Part shown: positions 5,480-7,983 of the stretch, piece after piece
Numbering within the stretch: position 1 is the first letter of the stretch
Layout of the letters: the number at the start of each line of letters is the position of its first letter
Source of the DNA: an uncultured Bacilli bacterium
Lineage (GTDB): Bacteria > Bacillota_I > Bacilli_A > RF39 > UBA660
DNA: 7,983 nt
Direction of reading: 5' to 3'
Assembly: GCA_947625005.1 (NCBI GenBank)
Contig: CANQNA010000061.1
Location: forward strand, 1-7,983
Made by a program: the position numbers and the translations under genes
Notes under the pieces: generated by a model
Seen by the model: the letters and a program-made list of their open reading frames with translations, nothing else
Database searches by the model: none
Told to the model about the DNA's origin: nothing

Positions 5480-6379
5480 ATGAAAAAAATAATAATATTT
5501 ACACTTTTACTTTTATCTTTAAATGTTCAAGCTAGTACTAAAACTTATCCTAGAACTGAAGATGATTTAAGAATAAATAGTTGGATTACTGTTACAGAAG
5601 AAAACAAATGGAATATTTTACAAACTCCTAGTGTGGATGAAAATGAAAAAATTTACGATTTTGCTGATCTTTTAACTCCGGCAGAAGAAGAAATTTTATA
5701 TGAACAAACTAATGAATTTATTGAAAATAATATAATGGATATTGCTATTGTTACAACTGATAATAATTATTCTACGGCATCTGTATATGCTGATGATTTT
5801 TATGATTATAACAACTTTGGGATAGGAAATAATCGAGCTGGGATTTTGATACTAATAGATATGGATAATCGAGAGTTCTACATTTCTACTACTGGAGAAG
5901 CAATTTTAATATATAATGATGCCCGAATTGATAGTATATTAGATGATATGACACCTTATATGAAAAATGCAGAATACTATGAAGCTTTAAAAACGAGTAT
6001 AACTGATGCTCAAAAATTTGCAAGTCAAGGAATTCCAGAAGATAATAAAGACAGTTATATTAATGAAGATGGTGAATATGTTTATGTAAAACATAAAACT
6101 TACCCTTTATTAGGTTTTATACTAACAAGCGGAATTGTTTCTACAATAATTTTACTTATATTTATTAATAAAAATAAATTAATTAAAAAAGCTTATAATG
6201 CTAGCGAATATTTAGATAATGATACAAAAAATATAAGAAAAATTGCTGATAATTTTATAACGTCTAATACTACTAAAATTTATGTTTCTTCTAATTCAGG
6301 AGGAAGTTATAGTGGCGGTTCTTCTACTCATTCTTCAAGTAGTGGTTCATCTCATGGTGGTGGAGGAAGAAGTTTTTAA
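5480..6379 (+). CDS. TPM-domain membrane protein with Gly/Ser-rich tail (YgcG/YdjH-like)
   Basis: This 299-residue protein has an N-terminal signal peptide (1-18, likely cleaved after VQA), then a TPM domain (about 57-180). TPM landmarks are YDFADLLTPAEEEILYEQ, DFYDYNNFGIG and the strand pair GILILIDMDNREFYISTTGE. A membrane helix (about 209-229) is followed by a Lys-rich cytoplasmic stretch and a Ser/Gly tail from about 270 ending in GGGGRSF, a hallmark of the family. The domain should face outside the cell membrane and the tail the cytoplasm. Function is not established: TPM domains have been linked to photosystem II repair in plants, and bacterial members are mostly uncharacterised. It starts immediately after the zinc-ribbon gene stop, with GGTGA seven bases before the ATG inside that gene, so the two are coupled and probably act together. 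Confidence 0.9.
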   Translation: MKKIIIFTLLLLSLNVQASTKTYPRTEDDLRINSWITVTEENKWNILQTPSVDENEKIYDFADLLTPAEEEILYEQTNEFIENNIMDIAIVTTDNNYSTASVYADDFYDYNNFGIGNNRAGILILIDMDNREFYISTTGEAILIYNDARIDSILDDMTPYMKNAEYYEALKTSITDAQKFASQGIPEDNKDSYINEDGEYVYVKHKTYPLLGFILTSGIVSTIILLIFINKNKLIKKAYNASEYLDNDTKNIRKIADNFITSNTTKIYVSSNSGGSYSGGSSTHSSSSGSSHGGGGRSF

Positions 6380-6386
6380 ACAAATT

Positions 6387-6432
6387 AAAACTAGTTATGA
6401 TGATTAATTAAGTACATCATACTAGTTTTTTT
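6387..6432 (+). terminator. Strong intrinsic terminator of the zinc ribbon-TPM operon
   Basis: AAAACTAG (6387-6394), a bulged T, and TATGATG (6396-6402) pair with CATCATA (6415-6421) and CTAGTTTT (6422-6429). This gives 15 base pairs around a 12-base loop, followed by a T-run to 6432. It begins seven bases after the TPM stop codon. The minus-strand side has only a short T-run, so it may also stop opposing transcription, but less well. Confidence 0.85.
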
Positions 6433-6434
6433 CT

Positions 6435-6454
6435 AAAAAAAGAGGTTTCCCTCT
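6435..6454 (-). terminator. Tetraloop terminator at the end of the TadC-like gene
   Basis: The minus strand reads AGAGG (6454-6450), loop GAAA, CCTCT (6445-6441), then T's to 6435. The GC-rich five-base-pair stem capped by a GNRA-type tetraloop and followed by a T-run is a compact intrinsic terminator. The TAG stop codon (6455-6453) overlaps the first two bases of the stem. With 6387-6432 it forms a back-to-back terminator pair between convergent genes. Confidence 0.8.
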
Positions 6455-7235
6455 AAAACATATTCATAATTGAGATTAAAAGTAAAATCATAACTGCAAC
6501 ACCTGAACAAACAAGCATTGTCATTGTCTTTTTTTCCATTTTATCTAATCTATTAGCATATCTTGTCTCTCTTGCTTTTTGTTGTAAAGAAGAGATTGAG
6601 TGAGAAAATTGTAATAATTGTTCTTGTTTTCTTTCGTTACTACCTAATCCTAAACGATATAAAAGTCTCATCATTCTCATAGAATCTCTAACTGGATATT
6701 CTTTAGCAAAATCCATATAAGGATTTATTGAAGAATCACCTGCATTAATTTTCTGTAATAAATCTTTTAAACCTTCTTGAAATATTTTTGGCGCTTCTTC
6801 TAAAGATTTACCTAGAGCAACTGGAACAGTGTAATGTTGAATTAGGATTTCTAAACTCTTTAAATAATATGGTAACATTGAATCTATTTCTGATAAGTGA
6901 ACCTTATAATAATTTTTTAATTGATAATAAGATAACTTAAACACAATAAATCCTGCAACAAAACTTAATAAAACTTTAGTGTATTCAATATCATTAATAA
7001 AGAAGAGAATCATTACAACAATTGTTAATAATCCATTACGAATACGATTAGTAAATATTTTATCTATATCTACTCCATCTCCATATCTAGCTTTAACTAG
7101 AAAATCAAAATCTTCTTCTTTTAAACCTTTAAATATAGATTTATTATCATTAACAAATTTATTAATACTAATAGTTCCGTTATATTCCATAACAAAGAAA
7201 ATTATAACACCTATTATTGCCGCTTCAATAAACAT
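6453..7235 (-). CDS. Type II secretion F-domain protein, TadC-like
   Basis: This 260-residue protein fits the inner-membrane platform proteins of Tad (Flp) pilus or related secretion systems, where TadB and TadC convey ATPase work to pilus assembly. It has a first membrane helix (about 2-17), two closely spaced helices (about 67-81 and 85-101), a cytoplasmic four-helix T2SSF domain (about 115-230) and a C-terminal helix (about 238-258). Typical T2SSF features are the LPYYLKSLEILIQHYTVPVALGKSL opening helices and the later RMMRLLYRLGLG stretch. It is the second gene of the pair and starts one base after the upstream stop (TAATATG). Its ribosome-binding site is a G-rich run (GGGGGTAGAG) inside the upstream gene. 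A terminator at its stop codon marks the operon end. TadC is assigned by gene order, so it could equally be called a generic T2SSF protein. Confidence 0.8.
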   Translation of the reverse strand: MFIEAAIIGVIIFFVMEYNGTISINKFVNDNKSIFKGLKEEDFDFLVKARYGDGVDIDKIFTNRIRNGLLTIVVMILFFINDIEYTKVLLSFVAGFIVFKLSYYQLKNYYKVHLSEIDSMLPYYLKSLEILIQHYTVPVALGKSLEEAPKIFQEGLKDLLQKINAGDSSINPYMDFAKEYPVRDSMRMMRLLYRLGLGSNERKQEQLLQFSHSISSLQQKARETRYANRLDKMEKKTMTMLVCSGVAVMILLLISIMNMF

Positions 7236-7236
7236 A

Positions 7237-7983
7237 TTACTCTACCCCCGTATCTTCATTATAGTATTTTTCACCTTTTAGTAAGAAATAAGAGTTAACA
7301 ATAATAACCGCATGAAGCAATAAACTAACATACCACTCATCTAACATCATAATATAATTGTCTTTACCTAATAAGAATTGAATTAACATTACAAGTAAAT
7401 ATAAAGCACATCCAAATGTTATAAATTTAGTATGAAAGTTTGCTCTATCCATTTTATCACGATATACTCCTTCAACTAAAGCATCAATATCTGACATCAT
7501 ATTTTCTAAAGATTCTCCTGAATCACGGGCACCTTCATTTGTAATTTGTAAGAAAAGTTGATGCATATTTTTTACCATATAATATGGATATTTAGCATTA
7601 AAGAAGTCTATACTTTCTTCAATTGTACCATTTTCATAAGACATATCAATCATTGTTTTTACATCACTTAAAACAGGATCTTCTAAAACTCCACTGTCTC
7701 TTACTCCTTCAAGAGATTTAACAAATGATTGGGTCGTATTAAATTCCATTATAACGTTTGTTGTATAAACTTGAATTTGTTCAAAAATATACTCACTATA
7801 AATTCTTTTACATCTTAATACGGCTAAATATGGAATAAAAGAGATGGCTGCCAAAGCATAAACAATTGCCCATGTTATACTTCTAAAATATAGATAAGCA
7901 ACTATGGCTCCCGCTGCTCCAAATAGAGCAATTTGGATTATGTATTGCCTTGTTGTAAATTCTTGTCCTAATTCTTTCGCTTT
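7237..7983 (-). CDS. Type II secretion F-domain protein, TadB-like, 5'-incomplete
   Basis: The reading frame stays open to the right edge, so the true start lies beyond position 7983; the TTG at 7854 is only a Leu codon inside the gene. The visible 248 residues begin KAKELGQEFTTRQYIIQ. Two adjacent membrane helices (about 14-33 and 37-55) lead into a cytoplasmic T2SSF domain (about 65-170), with features such as EFNTTQSFVKSLEGV, ENGTIEESIDFF and ITNEGARDSGESL. Two C-terminal membrane helices follow (about 187-206 and 218-236). This layout is that of TadB-type platform proteins, which normally lie directly before TadC and after the TadA/CpaF ATPase gene. Translation of the TadC-like gene is probably coupled to it, because only one base separates stop and start. 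Promoter and regulation are outside the window. Confidence 0.82.
   Translation of the reverse strand, partial: KAKELGQEFTTRQYIIQIALFGAAGAIVAYLYFRSITWAIVYALAAISFIPYLAVLRCKRIYSEYIFEQIQVYTTNVIMEFNTTQSFVKSLEGVRDSGVLEDPVLSDVKTMIDMSYENGTIEESIDFFNAKYPYYMVKNMHQLFLQITNEGARDSGESLENMMSDIDALVEGVYRDKMDRANFHTKFITFGCALYLLVMLIQFLLGKDNYIMMLDEWYVSLLLHAVIIVNSYFLLKGEKYYNEDTGVE

Noticed and set aside
1862..6426. Repeated palindrome ACTAGT at about seven places (for example 1862, 2124, 3102, 3502, 4940, 6390, 6421).
   Set aside because: A rough expectation at this base composition is two to three copies, so the excess is small. The copies show no regular spacing or shared flanks, and two of them are the arms of one terminator.
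6979..7281. Open reading frame of 100 codons on the plus strand.
   Set aside because: It is antisense to the TadC-like gene and crosses its junction with the TadB-like gene. Its hydrophobic Ile/Leu/Ser composition mirrors the coding strand, and no ribosome-binding site or family resemblance is visible.
1..7983. Search for CRISPR repeats, tRNA genes, riboswitches, insertion sequences, phage or toxin-antitoxin genes.
   Set aside because: No regularly spaced repeat, cloverleaf-like segment, long structured leader or recognisable mobile-element protein was seen. Nearly all sequence is coding and the longest gap between genes is about 80 bases.

Overview
The window is very AT-rich (roughly a quarter G+C by eye), with tightly packed genes, Shine-Dalgarno sites of the GGAGG/GGTGA type and short hairpin-plus-T-run terminators. 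The gene families fit a low-G+C Bacillota or Mollicutes-related bacterium: MtaB, RmuC, a TVP38-type membrane protein, a zinc-ribbon/TPM membrane pair, and Tad-like secretion membrane proteins. The style recalls uncultured gut Bacilli, but no marker here fixes the taxon. Every Trp codon I checked is TGG. All ten stop codons are TAA (6) or TAG (4), with no TGA.

Layout. Positions 1-4385 hold six minus-strand genes. Reading in their direction, from right to left, these are a miniature rhodanese-like protein, a TVP38/VTT membrane protein that abuts rmuC, an unrecognised single-pass membrane protein, mtaB (tRNA ms2t6A synthesis) and a small predicted lipoprotein. At several junctions a terminator is followed within tens of bases by the next gene's promoter, so this tract looks like a chain of short transcription units. 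A divergent 56-bp promoter region (4386-4441) separates it from a plus-strand two-gene operon (4442-6379). That operon encodes a TFIIB-type zinc-ribbon membrane protein and a secreted/anchored TPM-domain protein, resembling Bacillus YdjG/YdjH. It converges on a minus-strand pair (6453-7983) of type II secretion F-domain membrane proteins, TadC-like and TadB-like. The TadB-like gene runs off the right edge and is 5'-incomplete.

How the genes relate. Three pairs are joined with 0-1 nt between stop and start (VTT-rmuC, zinc ribbon-TPM, TadB-TadC), implying translational coupling. The Tad pair is probably the tail of a larger pilus/secretion operon to the right. The rest are separate housekeeping or envelope functions. 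I see no tRNA, rRNA, CRISPR, transposon or phage gene and no clear new multi-gene system. The most interesting signals are a consensus internal ribosome-binding site that could give a soluble second product from the single-pass membrane protein gene, the stop-codon-in-terminator architecture, and the zinc-ribbon/TPM pair without the SPFH partner known from Bacillus.
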